From Roseburia sp. AF12-17LB (GTDB lineage: Bacteria; Bacillota; Clostridia; Lachnospirales; Lachnospiraceae), in NCBI RefSeq assembly GCF_003479605.1, contig NZ_QUHR01000002.1, forward strand, positions 124,001 to 188,000: a DNA stretch of 64,000 nt, given 5' to 3'. Shown piece by piece: positions 18,193 through 26,322 of this stretch; positions within the stretch are counted from its first letter, which is position 1, and every line of letters starts with the position of its first letter. Position numbers and translations under genes: made by a program. Below the pieces are notes generated by a model. That model made no database searches, was not told the origin of the DNA, and saw only the letters and a list, made by a program, of their open reading frames with translations.

Positions 18193-18714
18193 ATGAATAA
18201 GAAAATCATGTATATAATTACTATATTGAGTACAGCAGTATTGCTTTTTCTCGACCAGATAGCAAAATATTTAGCCGTGCTTCATCTCAAAGGACAGGCT
18301 GCAATTCCAATTATTAAGAACGTTTTTGAATTGCAGTATCTTGAAAATCAGGGGGCAGCCTTTGGTATTATGCAGGGAAAGAAAACTTTTTTTGTGATTG
18401 GGACATTGATTTTCCTTGTAATAGTGATAATTCTTTATCATAATATTCCACTGACGAAAAGATTTACACCAATCCGCATTGTTGCTGTACTGATTGTTGC
18501 CGGTGCTATTGGAAATATGATTGACCGTGTTGTACACCAGTATGTCATTGATTTCTTTTATTTTAAGCTAATTAATTTCCCAATTTTTAATGTTGCAGAT
18601 ATTTATGTGGTAGTAGCATGTATTCTCTTTATTCTGCTGATGCTGTTTTATTATAAGGAAGAGGAATTAGGTCAGATTTTCCCATTTATGAAGAACAAAA
18701 AAGCGGAAGAGTAG
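18193..18714 (+). CDS. lspA: Lipoprotein signal peptidase (signal peptidase II)
   Basis: LspA is an integral aspartyl protease that removes signal peptides from prolipoproteins. The 173-residue product has four membrane segments and the catalytic motifs around NMIDRVVHQYVIDFF and FNVADIYV, plus LENQGAAFG. ATG 18193 follows a GAAAGG site; in-frame extension upstream runs into the repeated ylmH tail and is not credible. It precedes rluD closely, the common lspA-rluD pairing. Confidence 0.96.
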   Translation: MNKKIMYIITILSTAVLLFLDQIAKYLAVLHLKGQAAIPIIKNVFELQYLENQGAAFGIMQGKKTFFVIGTLIFLVIVIILYHNIPLTKRFTPIRIVAVLIVAGAIGNMIDRVVHQYVIDFFYFKLINFPIFNVADIYVVVACILFILLMLFYYKEEELGQIFPFMKNKKAEE

Positions 18715-18729
18715 GGGGAAATTTCTTTT

Positions 18730-19650
18730 ATGCATAAGGAAACTTTTGAAGTTACAGATGAATATGAAGAGGAACGTCTGGATAAGTTTCTGGCTGCTAT
18801 CTACCCGGAACAGTCCAGAAGTTTCTTTCAGAAGCTGATAAAAGACGGGCTGGTATTGGTCAATGATGTGCCACAATCAAAAGCAAATTATCGGATGCAT
18901 ATAGAAGATATGGTTTCTGTGACCATACCAGATGCGGTAAAGACAACCATTTTACCAGAAGCTATTCCATTAGACATCTTGTATGAAGATGATGATGTAA
19001 TTATCGTTAATAAACCCAAAGATATGGTTGTACATCCATGTCCCGGACATTACAGCGGAACGCTTGTAAATGCAATCATGTACCATTGCAGGGAAAATCT
19101 TTCCGGAATCAATGGTGAAATCCGGCCAGGCATCGTTCATCGAATTGATAAGGATACCACCGGTTCACTGATTATATGCAAAAATGACCAGAGCCATCGT
19201 CTGATTGCAGAACAGATTAAAGTGCATTCCGTTAACCGGCTGTATCGTGGCATTGTAAAAGGCATTGTAAAAGAAGATTCCGGCACCATTGAAGGCGCAA
19301 TCGGACGTCATCCAAAAGACCGTAAGAAAATGGCAATTAATGAACGAAATGGGAAAACCGCAATTACCCATTACCGTGTTATAGAGCGTCTAAAAGATGC
19401 AACTTATATGGAATTCAAACTGGAAACGGGACGTACCCATCAGATTCGTGTTCACATGGCAAGTATTGGTCATCCCTTACTGGGCGATACCGTATATGGC
19501 AGTCTGAAGAATCCATATCATCTGCAAGGACAGACCCTTCATGCTTATATCATTGGATTTGTGCATCCGGCAACCGGAGAATATGTTGAGTTTAAAGCAC
19601 CGATTCCGGAATATTTTGAAGATCTTTTAAATAAATTGAGGAAGAATTAA
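18730..19650 (+). CDS. rluD: 23S rRNA pseudouridine synthase of the RluD type
   Basis: A 306-residue protein with an N-terminal S4 domain (RLDKFLAAIYPEQSRSFFQKLIKDGLV region) and a pseudouridine synthase domain. The catalytic Asp140 lies in HRIDKDTTG, and LETGRTHQIRVHMASIGHPL is the second signature. In B. subtilis the equivalent YlyB also follows lspA. Its final codons form part of the terminator. Confidence 0.92.
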   Translation: MHKETFEVTDEYEEERLDKFLAAIYPEQSRSFFQKLIKDGLVLVNDVPQSKANYRMHIEDMVSVTIPDAVKTTILPEAIPLDILYEDDDVIIVNKPKDMVVHPCPGHYSGTLVNAIMYHCRENLSGINGEIRPGIVHRIDKDTTGSLIICKNDQSHRLIAEQIKVHSVNRLYRGIVKGIVKEDSGTIEGAIGRHPKDRKKMAINERNGKTAITHYRVIERLKDATYMEFKLETGRTHQIRVHMASIGHPLLGDTVYGSLKNPYHLQGQTLHAYIIGFVHPATGEYVEFKAPIPEYFEDLLNKLRKN

Positions 19651-19674
19651 TTCAGGATTCTTCTTCAATTTTTT
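19636..19674 (+). terminator. Terminator overlapping the rluD 3' end
   Basis: A 12-bp stem (TTGAGGAAGAAT / ATTCTTCTTCAA, one G-U pair) is followed by six T. The upstream arm is coding sequence for the last rluD residues. Confidence 0.85.
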
Positions 19675-19701
19675 ATGCTTTCTCCGGTATTATTTTCGGT
19701 A

Positions 19702-19788
19702 ATATTTAGTGTTTGGCTGTTTTCAATTTTAAAAAATTCTATTTATTTTCAGAAAAAACTAGGAATAGTGCACTAAATATGTTATAAT
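19702..19788 (+). promoter_or_regulatory. Extended -10 promoter with distant inverted half-sites
   Basis: TGTTATAAT (19780-19788) is an extended -10 element; no good -35 is seen. ATATTTAGTG (19702-19711) and its exact reverse complement CACTAAATAT (19771-19780) flank a 59-base spacer, the second abutting the -10. They may be paired regulator sites for the kinase-like gene at 19831. Confidence 0.5.
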
Positions 19789-19830
19789 TCATTTATCAAG
19801 TTATATATTTTGCATAAAGAGGTGATTACT

Positions 19831-20460
19831 ATGGGAAATAATGTTGTTATAACCATCGGACGTGAATTTGGAAGTGGCGGAAGAGAAATTGGCAAGAAAG
19901 TTGCAGATCGTCTCGGCATAAAGTTTTATGATAAAGAGCTTTTACAGGAAGCTGCAAAAGAAAGCGGTTTCTGCCGTGAAATTTTTGAAAATCAGGACGA
20001 AAAGCCAACGAACAGTTTCTTATATTCTTTAGTTATGGATACATATTCCATAAATGGCTATTCATCCGCACCGTTTTTAGATATGCCGTTAAATCACAAA
20101 GTATTTTTAGCACAGTTTGAAACCATTAAGAAAATTGCTGAAAAAGAATCCTGTGTCATTGTTGGTCGCTGCGCCGACTATGCACTGGCAGAAAATCCAA
20201 ACTGCATCAATGTATTTATTCATGCTGACAAGGAATTCCGGACAAAACGTGTAGCTGCGGAATTGCAGGTAAATGAATCCAAAGCAAAGGATGCAATTCA
20301 GAAAAAGGACAAACAGCGTGCCAGCTACTACAATTACTATACCAGCAAGAAATGGGGCGACTCAAGAAGCTATCATCTGACCTTAGACAGCAGCGCTCTT
20401 GGCATTGATAAATGTGTAGAAATGATTTTACAGTATCGTGCATTATATCTTATGAAATAA
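19831..20460 (+). CDS. Cytidylate kinase-like family protein
   Basis: A 209-residue P-loop protein of the cytidylate-kinase-like family. GREFGSGGREIGKKVADRLG is the variant phosphate-binding region, followed by FYDKELL, IVGRCADYAL and VFIHADKEFR. It differs from true Cmk in length and motif, so the substrate is unknown. ATG 19831 follows AAAGAGGTGA closely. It has its own promoter and terminator. Confidence 0.8.
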   Translation: MGNNVVITIGREFGSGGREIGKKVADRLGIKFYDKELLQEAAKESGFCREIFENQDEKPTNSFLYSLVMDTYSINGYSSAPFLDMPLNHKVFLAQFETIKKIAEKESCVIVGRCADYALAENPNCINVFIHADKEFRTKRVAAELQVNESKAKDAIQKKDKQRASYYNYYTSKKWGDSRSYHLTLDSSALGIDKCVEMILQYRALYLMK

Positions 20461-20470
20461 AAACCAAAAA

Positions 20471-20530
20471 GCGCATGAACTTTTAAAGTATTTCAAAAGA
20501 AACTTTAGAGTTCATGCACTTTTTATTTTT
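20471..20530 (+). terminator. Rho-independent terminator
   Basis: A long stem (GCGCATGAACTTTTAAAGT against ACTTTAGAGTTCATGCAC, with minor mismatch) is followed by TTTTTATTTTT. It ends the kinase-like gene. Confidence 0.85.
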
Positions 20531-20559
20531 CATTCATATTTTTCCCTCATTTGCTATAA

Positions 20560-20705
20560 AGCAGAACTGCCAAAGGGGGATAAAAAGCTCTGAAACAACC
20601 ATAAGGGAATGCCTGCATAGGTCAAAGGCATTTATGCGTGCGTCGGCGCTGACCGGCTTAAAATGGCAGCAATTATTCGTAAAAGCTGTGTTTTGCGAAT
20701 AGATA
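20560..20705. other. Gene-free region rich in potential RNA structure
   Basis: The 20531-20747 gap has no credible coding frame. It contains AATGCCT/AGGCATT (stem about 20612-20637), GGTCA/TGACC further out, and a 10-bp stem ATTCGTAAAA/TTTTGCGAAT with 6-base loop (20675-20700). It lies downstream of both convergent genes. It may be an unrecognised structured RNA or decayed mobile DNA; I do not recognise an RNA family. Confidence 0.4.
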
Positions 20706-20747
20706 ACTCACACCCTATATATACCATATTAACGCACAAAGCAGATT

Positions 20748-21197
20748 TTACATCAAGTCTTTTGAATCTAATATAATTGTAAATGGACCGTCATTCAGCA
20801 AAGTTATCTTCATATCTGCTCCAAAGGAACCAGTTTGTACGTCCGGAACTTCGTCACGACATTTTCCAATGATATATTCATATAATTCGTTAGCTTTTTC
20901 TGGATTACCTGCATTTACAAAGGACGGTCGATTTCCCTTACGGCAATCTGCATATAATGTAAATTGTGAAACTAACAAGAGGGATCCATTTACATCCTTT
21001 AGACTTAAATTTGTCTTGCCATTCTCATCTGCAAAAATCCTTAATCCCAATAGCTTTTTAACTAATTTATCTGCAATTTCTTCATTATCATCCTCAGCAA
21101 TTCCGATTAATACCAGGTAGCCATTCTGAATGGAACCAATAATTTTCTGTTCAACTTCAACTTTGGCATGTGTAACACGCTGTATTACGAATTTCAT
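20748..21197 (-). CDS. dtd: D-aminoacyl-tRNA deacylase
   Basis: Dtd hydrolyses D-amino acids from mischarged tRNA. The 149-residue product shows the two family signatures SQFTLYAD (catalytic Ser/Gln/Thr pocket) and [11 protein letters not shown] near the C-terminus, with the N-terminal [21 protein letters not shown] precedes the ATG. A TATAAT-like -10 stands at 21234-21239 on the minus strand, divergent from the next gene. Confidence 0.96.
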   Translation of the reverse strand: MKFVIQRVTHAKVEVEQKIIGSIQNGYLVLIGIAEDDNEEIADKLVKKLLGLRIFADENGKTNLSLKDVNGSLLLVSQFTLYADCRKGNRPSFVNAGNPEKANELYEYIIGKCRDEVPDVQTGSFGADMKITLLNDGPFTIILDSKDLM

Positions 21198-21274
21198 TCT
21201 TCTAAAATTCCTTTCATTACATATTCTTATCCTATTATATATGTAAAGACATAGATTTTCCAGTAGTTTTCATG

Positions 21275-21280
21275 TATAAT
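21275..21280 (+). promoter_or_regulatory. -10 element of the promoter for the TtcA-like gene
   Basis: TATAAT at 21275-21280 preceded directly by TG lies 22 bases before the GGAGG site. A matching -35 (TAGATT, 21252-21257) is weak. The minus-strand -10 of dtd at 21234-21239 makes the region a compact divergent promoter. Confidence 0.45.
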
Positions 21281-21313
21281 GTATTCGTAAAACACAAAAC
21301 TTGGAGGCTATTC

Positions 21314-22042
21314 ATGAAACTTCAAAAATTATATAGTTATACCAGAAAGGCAATTGATGATTTTCAGATGATTAAAGAAAATGATTCTATTGCGGTTGGT
21401 ATTTCCGGAGGAAAAGACAGTCTTACGCTGCTATATGCCCTGGCTGGTCTACGCAGATTTTATCCGGTGTACTACTCACTTACTGCCATAACAGTTGATT
21501 TGGGATATCCGGATTTTGATTTAACAGAAATCAAAGCATTGTGTCAGAAGCTGGATGTGCCATATCATATTATTCCAACACAGATTGGGGCAATTATAAA
21601 AGAGCAGAACAAAAAGAATAGCCCCTGCTCCCTTTGCGCCAAGCTTCGAAAAGGAGCATTAAATCAGGCTATCATAGAACTTGGGTGCAATAAGGTTGCT
21701 TATGCTCATCATAAAGATGATATCATAGAAACTATGTTACTTTCTCTTATGTTCGAGGGAAGATTTTATACATTTCCTCCTGTTACACATCTCGACCGTA
21801 GCAATCTCGATGTTATCCGGCCACTGATGTATGTTCCGGAAGTCGATGTTATTGGTTTTAAAAATCATTACAATCTTCCTGTTGTTAAAAATCCATGTAC
21901 ATTTGATGGAAAAACAAAGCGTCAGTATGCCAAGGATTTATTACAACAGCTTAATAAAGATCATCCTGGTGTAAAGAACCGTTTATTTACAGCAATTTTA
22001 AATGGGAATATTCCAGACTGGAGGCAATTATCCAATGAATGA
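21314..22042 (+). CDS. TtcA-like PP-loop ATPase (tRNA 2-thiolation family)
   Basis: A 242-residue protein of the TtcA/TilS PP-loop superfamily. The ATP pyrophosphatase loop SGGKDS lies near residue 36. PCSLCAKLRKGAL gives the CxxC pair that in TtcA-type enzymes ligates an Fe-S cluster, and AHHKDDIIETMLLSLMFEGR is the second signature. The likely reaction is thiolation of a tRNA base; whether cytidine 32 is the target in this lineage is uncertain. ATG 21314 has TTGGAGG six bases upstream. The recombinase gene overlaps its end. Confidence 0.82.
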   Translation: MKLQKLYSYTRKAIDDFQMIKENDSIAVGISGGKDSLTLLYALAGLRRFYPVYYSLTAITVDLGYPDFDLTEIKALCQKLDVPYHIIPTQIGAIIKEQNKKNSPCSLCAKLRKGALNQAIIELGCNKVAYAHHKDDIIETMLLSLMFEGRFYTFPPVTHLDRSNLDVIRPLMYVPEVDVIGFKNHYNLPVVKNPCTFDGKTKRQYAKDLLQQLNKDHPGVKNRLFTAILNGNIPDWRQLSNE

Positions 22043-23084
22043 AAAGGCATATTATGAATCAGTAAATACAAAAAATGAATTAAAGTTACGTGAACTTCAG
22101 AAGGAGCTGCCCCCCTTCTGCCGAGAGTTTTTTATCGGAATGAAAGCGTCTGTTTCGTCCCGGACCCTATTGGCTTATGCATATGATTTAGGTATATTTT
22201 TTGATTTTATACATCAGAATAATCCCATTTGTGCGAAAAAGCCGGTAAATGAATTCACCATCGATTTGTTAGACCAGATTTCGCCTATGGATATTGAGGA
22301 ATATCTTGATTATTTAAGGGTTTATGAAAAAGATGGTGTTGCGCATACCAATGATGAAAGAGGCATTTCACGTAAACTGGCAAGCTTACGAAGCTTTTAT
22401 AATTACTATTTCTGTAAAGAAATGATAACAAAAAATCCTGCACAGCTTGTCCGGATGCCAAAAAAACACGAAAAAACCATAACGAGACTTGATGTAGATG
22501 AAGTTGCTATGCTGTTAGATGAGGTTGAATCAGGAGAAAAATTAACCGAACATCAACAAAAGTTCCATGAACAAACCAAATGTCGTGACCTTGCAATTAT
22601 GACATTGCTTTTAGGAACAGGAATCCGTGTTTCTGAATGTGTGGGACTTGATATCACAGATGTAGACTTTCGTAACAACGGAATCAAAGTACATCGAAAA
22701 GGTGGTGCAGAAGTCGTTGTATACTTCGGTGATGAGGTTCGCACTGCTCTTTTGAATTATCTGGAAGAAAGAAATACCATTGAAGCTGTGGAAGGAAGCA
22801 CCCATGCCCTCTTCCTTTCCCTGCAGAAGAAACGAATCGGTGTCCGGGCAGTAGAAAATCTGGTAAAAAAATACTCAAAATTAATTACTACCATGAAGAA
22901 TATTACACCGCATAAATTAAGAAGTACCTATGGAACGTCACTATATCGCGAAACAGGCGATATTTACCTGGTGGCTGATGTCTTAGGCCATAAAGATGTA
23001 AATACCACGAAAAAGCATTATGCGGCCTTAGAGGATGAACGTCGAAGAACTGCTCCAAAATATATTCATTTGCGGGATGAATAA
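22035..23084 (+). CDS. Tyrosine recombinase, XerC/XerD type
   Basis: A 349-residue tyrosine recombinase with an N-terminal SAM-like core-binding domain (about 20-130) and a catalytic domain. Catalytic residues seen are Arg198 (GTGIRVSE), HKLRST (H-x-x-R), GHKDVNTTKKHY and the nucleophile Tyr329. ATG 22035 overlaps the previous stop by eight bases, with GGAGG 10 bases upstream inside that gene, implying coupling. Its length and housekeeping context favour a chromosomal Xer-like enzyme over an integrase; no attachment site or cargo was seen. Xer dimer resolution is inferred, not shown. Confidence 0.85.
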   Translation: MNEKAYYESVNTKNELKLRELQKELPPFCREFFIGMKASVSSRTLLAYAYDLGIFFDFIHQNNPICAKKPVNEFTIDLLDQISPMDIEEYLDYLRVYEKDGVAHTNDERGISRKLASLRSFYNYYFCKEMITKNPAQLVRMPKKHEKTITRLDVDEVAMLLDEVESGEKLTEHQQKFHEQTKCRDLAIMTLLLGTGIRVSECVGLDITDVDFRNNGIKVHRKGGAEVVVYFGDEVRTALLNYLEERNTIEAVEGSTHALFLSLQKKRIGVRAVENLVKKYSKLITTMKNITPHKLRSTYGTSLYRETGDIYLVADVLGHKDVNTTKKHYAALEDERRRTAPKYIHLRDE

Positions 23085-23129
23085 AAATAAGCATTCTTAT
23101 CATTATATTATAATTAATATTTTATAAGA

Positions 23130-23198
23130 AAAACAGTTTCCCTTCCAGTATTATAAAAGTAAAAATATATTTATAATCACCAGAAGGGAAACTGTTTT
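23130..23198. terminator. Bidirectional terminator
   Basis: A perfect 16-bp stem (AAAACAGTTTCCCTTC, 23130-23145, and GAAGGGAAACTGTTTT, 23183-23198) encloses an A/T-rich inner inverted repeat (ATTATAAA/TTTATAAT). T-runs appear on both strands between two convergent genes. Confidence 0.85.
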
Positions 23199-23221
23199 AA
23201 TATAAGATAATAAAAGGAATC

Positions 23222-23935
23222 TTATAAAATACTTGATATCTTATCCTGAATCCGCTGTTTTACTAATTCGGCAATTTCTTTGGATTTCATATCTTTATAC
23301 TCTTCGTAATAAATCGGCTCCAAATAATGAACCTGTGTAGTAATTGGCCACAGATAAAAACTGTTAAAGACTTTGTAGGAATCAATCAGCGCAATTGGTA
23401 CAATTGGTACATGTGCTTTTATTGCAGATTTAAAACTACCCGCTTTGAAATCACAGACACGATTACGGTTATTGAATTCGTAACCACCTTCCGGAAAAAG
23501 AATGTATTTCTTTCCGTTCTTTACATCTTCTGAAACTTCGGTAATAATTTTCAAAGCCTGACGGACATTATCTTTTATTAAACGCTTACCCTGAAGTAAG
23601 TCAACAAATTCACTTACCAGAATGGTATGGGATTTTGCTTCGTCCATAACAAGGGAACATGGTTCCTTATGAGTGCTTATGATACCAAGAGCATCATATT
23701 TACCCTGATGATTCGGATACATAACATATCCACCTTCTTTTGGAAGATTTTCTTCGCCATAGGCTACAGTCTTGATTTTACCGGAACGCTTCATTAAATA
23801 AATGACATGACGAACCAGTTTATATCGTTCCTCTTCCGAATATTTTTCCGGATGATCTGCCCACTTTCTCATTTTCGGTATAATATATGGGGCTCGAAAA
23901 AGATTCATTATAATAACATATATAAAACGTAACAT
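23222..23935 (-). CDS. plsC: 1-acyl-glycerol-3-phosphate acyltransferase (PlsC family)
   Basis: A 237-residue membrane-associated acyltransferase that adds the second fatty acid in phosphatidic acid synthesis. Motif I is NHQGKYD (NHx4D type) and motif III is FPEGG, followed by VPIVPIALIDSYKVF. A hydrophobic N-terminal segment (MLRFIYVIIMNLF) anchors it. A promoter stands upstream at 23990-24017. Confidence 0.9.
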   Translation of the reverse strand: MLRFIYVIIMNLFRAPYIIPKMRKWADHPEKYSEEERYKLVRHVIYLMKRSGKIKTVAYGEENLPKEGGYVMYPNHQGKYDALGIISTHKEPCSLVMDEAKSHTILVSEFVDLLQGKRLIKDNVRQALKIITEVSEDVKNGKKYILFPEGGYEFNNRNRVCDFKAGSFKSAIKAHVPIVPIALIDSYKVFNSFYLWPITTQVHYLEPIYYEEYKDMKSKEIAELVKQRIQDKISSIL

Positions 23936-23989
23936 TTTCTAACTCCTTGATATTTTAATCTTGTACTATGCGTAAAATAATACATAGCT

Positions 23990-24017
23990 ATTATACCACA
24001 TTCCGAAAATTCGACAA
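23990..24017 (-). promoter_or_regulatory. Promoter for plsC
   Basis: On the minus strand TTGTCG (24017-24012), a 16-base spacer and TATAAT (23995-23990) precede plsC by about 55 bases. Confidence 0.55.
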
Positions 24018-24063
24018 CTATTCTTTCTTTTCTGATAAATTTTATTTTAAATTTCTTAGCATA

Positions 24064-24681
24064 TTATGCTGCAATCACTTTAAGGACTGCTTCTGCCAGC
24101 TTCTGATGTCCCTCTTCATTTAAATGTTCTCTATCAGCACTGCTTGGTGCTGCAATATCAGATGCAGCAAGAAAATCACAGTTGTATTTTAGGGCAATTC
24201 TTTGATAAACGGATTTTAATTTTTTAGATACTTCAACAGATTTTTGATTAAATTCAGGATCAAACTCCGGCTCCCAAACTCCTTCTCCCAATTGGATTGG
24301 AGAAATTAACAAAACACGGGTATCTGAATCAATTTTCCGAATCTGTTTTAATAATTGTTCTATTCCAAGTCCGATTACTTCTGCTGATGCATTATATAAG
24401 CTTTTGCAGTCATTCGTTCCTAACATAAGAACAACCCGGTCAATTGGAGCGTGGCTTTCTAACAGTGTCGGAAGTAAGGCAGCCCCCTTCCGTCCCTCTC
24501 TTAGCTCATCTTCAAAGACGGTGGTTCTACCGCATAAACCTTCTTCTATAATACGATAACCTTTTTCATATAAATGTTGTTCTAAAAGACCTGTCCATCT
24601 GGTATCACGTCCATATCTCTCTTTTGTGCCAGGAATTAAACCGTAAGTATTTGAATCACCAAAGCATAATATTTCTTTCAT
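24064..24681 (-). CDS. SGNH/GDSL-type esterase or lipase
   Basis: A 205-residue single-domain SGNH hydrolase. Block I is CFGDSNTYG with nucleophile Ser10, block II has the Gly of EEGLCGRTT, block III is LGTNDCK (Asn oxyanion hole) and block V SADREHLNEEGH supplies the Asp-His pair. No signal peptide is seen, so it acts in the cytoplasm. Its closest shape is the arylesterase/acyl-CoA thioesterase I group; the substrate is unknown. Confidence 0.88.
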   Translation of the reverse strand: MKEILCFGDSNTYGLIPGTKERYGRDTRWTGLLEQHLYEKGYRIIEEGLCGRTTVFEDELREGRKGAALLPTLLESHAPIDRVVLMLGTNDCKSLYNASAEVIGLGIEQLLKQIRKIDSDTRVLLISPIQLGEGVWEPEFDPEFNQKSVEVSKKLKSVYQRIALKYNCDFLAASDIAAPSSADREHLNEEGHQKLAEAVLKVIAA

Positions 24682-24757
24682 AGTAAACCTCCATTTGTCT
24701 AAAATAATGTAATTTGATATATGTAGTTGAAAATAATACTTTTTCTAATTTCCTACT

Positions 24758-24786
24758 ATATTAATATGGTTACTATGAAAAGTCAA
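24758..24786 (-). promoter_or_regulatory. Promoter for the SGNH hydrolase gene
   Basis: On the minus strand TTGACT (24786-24781), a 17-base spacer and TAATAT (24763-24758). A GGAGG site lies just before the ATG at 24681. Confidence 0.6.
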
Positions 24787-24844
24787 TATAAAATTAAAAA
24801 TAATATTTAAAATAACATTAAAACAAAATCTCTTCTTGTATATC

Positions 24845-24898
24845 TTATTTATCCAGAAAGGTATCTAATTTATCTAAAAGCGGTCTGTGTTCTGTCAT
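24845..24898 (-). CDS. Possible 17-codon ORF after the SOS LysM gene
   Basis: An ATG-initiated 17-residue frame (MTEHRPLLDKLDTFLDK) begins 10 bases after the LysM gene stop with AGGA about eight bases upstream. It would be translated from the same SOS message. Such a short frame may arise by chance; there is no independent evidence of expression. Confidence 0.25.
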   Translation of the reverse strand: MTEHRPLLDKLDTFLDK

Positions 24899-24908
24899 AT
24901 CTGAAATC

Positions 24909-25385
24909 CTATTTAAATTCACTGGAAGAATAAGAAACAGTAAGGTACTCTCCCGCATGGATGGTATCACTGGTTAACTGGTTCATCTCTTTTACTTCTT
25001 CGATATAGGATGCATAATCGGCATCATCATCTGCATATTGCTCTGCAATCGTCCAGAGAGTATCCCCTTTCTGTACTTCAATACTGGTATAATATTTATA
25101 GGTATTTACCTCATTGGAAGCTTTGCTCTGTGAAGAAGCAAGCAGGTTGCTTCCTAAAATAACACCAAGGATGGTTAAAAACACTGCCAGAAAAGAAATA
25201 ATAAGATATCTTTGAATCTGGCACACATATGCTCTGTTTCTTCTTCCGTTTGCACGAATTGCCATCGTACGATTCGATGTATACTGAGTTCCATCCATAT
25301 ATCTGCGCCTGTTGTCCATTCTATTTCCCCTTCCGTAGTATTCTTTATATTCGTTGTATCCATATACTCTATTATCACGATTCAT
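24909..25385 (-). CDS. LysM-domain membrane protein, YneA-like SOS cell-division suppressor
   Basis: A 158-residue protein with a long Arg/Tyr/Asn-rich cytoplasmic tail (about 1-55), one membrane helix (about 60-80) and an extracellular LysM domain (VQKGDTLWTIAEQYADDDAD to EYLTVSYS). The architecture matches YneA, which blocks division in B. subtilis during DNA damage, except that the tail is longer. Divergence from lexA and a consensus promoter that carries LexA boxes strongly support SOS control. Division inhibition is inference from position and architecture. Confidence 0.85.
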   Translation of the reverse strand: MNRDNRVYGYNEYKEYYGRGNRMDNRRRYMDGTQYTSNRTMAIRANGRRNRAYVCQIQRYLIISFLAVFLTILGVILGSNLLASSQSKASNEVNTYKYYTSIEVQKGDTLWTIAEQYADDDADYASYIEEVKEMNQLTSDTIHAGEYLTVSYSSSEFK

Positions 25386-25400
25386 TGTTATGTCTCCTTT

Positions 25401-25522
25401 CGAACGTCTGTTGCGAACATTTGTTTATATATGCATTATATATAGGGAACATTCGTTTGTCAAGAAGAAAAGCGAACAAATTTTCGGAATATGTGTTTGC
25501 TTTTTCAGCGAACATATGTTAG
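25401..25522. promoter_or_regulatory. Cluster of five LexA-box-like sites in the lexA/LysM intergenic region
   Basis: Matches to the Gram-positive SOS box (CGAAC-n4-GTTCG type) are seen at 25401-25414 (CGAACGTCTGTTGC), 25414-25427 (CGAACATTTGTTTA), 25446-25459 (GGAACATTCGTTTG), 25473-25486 (CGAACAAATTTTCG, weakest) and 25509-25522 (CGAACATATGTTAG). The first two overlap by one base. Sites 1-3 cover the LysM promoter, and sites 4-5 the region before lexA. Confidence 0.85.
25435..25463 (-). promoter_or_regulatory. Perfect consensus promoter of the LysM gene, overlapped by a LexA box
   Basis: On the minus strand TTGACA (25463-25458), a 17-base spacer and TATAAT (25440-25435) match the SigA consensus at all twelve positions. 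SOS-box 3 (25446-25459) lies inside the spacer and overlaps the -35, so LexA binding would exclude polymerase. Confidence 0.88.
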
Positions 25523-25550
25523 ACTTAGAATATAAAAAGGAGGTAATGAG

Positions 25551-26168
25551 ATGGCATACGGAAAAATCAGTTCAAAACAAAAGGAAATTCTTGAATATAT
25601 TAAACAGGAAATTTTAAATAAAGGATACCCACCTGCTGTTCGTGAAATTTGTGAAGCAGTTAATCTGAAATCAACTTCTTCGGTTCATTCTCATCTGGAA
25701 ACTCTTGAGAAGAATGGATATATCAGACGTGACCCTACGAAGCCAAGAGCAATTGAGATCATTGATGACAGCTTTAATTTAACCAGACGTGAGGTTGTTA
25801 ATGTTCCTATGGTAGGAAGTGTTGCTGCAGGGCAGCCGATTCTTGCAGTAGAAAATATTACCAGCTATTTTCCTATTCCAGCAGAGTTTATGCCAAATGC
25901 AGAAAGCTTTATGCTTCGTGTTAAGGGAGAAAGTATGATTAATGCAGGTATTTTTGACGGGGATAATGTTCTTGTAAAGCGTCAGTCTACTGCATCTAAT
26001 GGTGATATTGTGGTTGCTCTTGTGGATGATTCTGCAACGGTTAAGACCTTTTATAAGGAGGATGGTTATTATCGTCTGCAGCCAGAAAATGATTCCATGG
26101 ATCCAATTATTGTGAAAGAATGTTCTATTCTCGGAAAGGTATTCGGCGTATTCCGTTTCCTGGCTTAG
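25551..26168 (+). CDS. lexA: SOS response repressor LexA
   Basis: A 205-residue repressor with an N-terminal winged helix ([35 protein letters not shown] recognition part) and a C-terminal S24 peptidase domain. The autocleavage bond is Ala93-Gly94 (VAAGQP); the catalytic pair is Ser128 (KGESMI) and Lys165 (VKTF), 37 residues apart as in B. subtilis LexA. AAAGGAGG stands upstream of the ATG. LexA-box-like sites upstream indicate autoregulation. Confidence 0.97.
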   Translation: MAYGKISSKQKEILEYIKQEILNKGYPPAVREICEAVNLKSTSSVHSHLETLEKNGYIRRDPTKPRAIEIIDDSFNLTRREVVNVPMVGSVAAGQPILAVENITSYFPIPAEFMPNAESFMLRVKGESMINAGIFDGDNVLVKRQSTASNGDIVVALVDDSATVKTFYKEDGYYRLQPENDSMDPIIVKECSILGKVFGVFRFLA

Positions 26169-26207
26169 TAATAATTTCAGGCTTATTAAGTAAGTATATT
26201 TTAGAAA

Positions 26208-26250
26208 GAAGGCGCTACCATACAGACTGTGTTTGTACGATAGTGCCTTC
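26208..26250 (-). terminator. Hairpin between convergent lexA and rsfS
   Basis: A 10-bp stem (GAAGGCGCTA / TAGTGCCTTC with one G-U type pair) has a T-rich tract on the minus-strand side (TTCTTTCTAAAAT). It is most likely the terminator of the minus-strand rsfS operon. Confidence 0.6.
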
Positions 26251-26322
26251 CTGATATGCACATCTTATTATATAACTTTTTATATATACCTTTTCATAAT
26301 ATACTTCTTAACTATATATTTC

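Noticed and set aside
22035..23084. Tyrosine recombinase as the integrase of a mobile element
   Set aside because: It is coupled to a tRNA-modification gene, is followed by housekeeping genes and has no attachment site, excisionase or cargo nearby. A Xer-like role is more likely.
25779..26261. Long open frame antisense to lexA
   Set aside because: The lexA frame carries all catalytic residues; the opposite frame has a composition typical of reverse-strand reading and no start signals.
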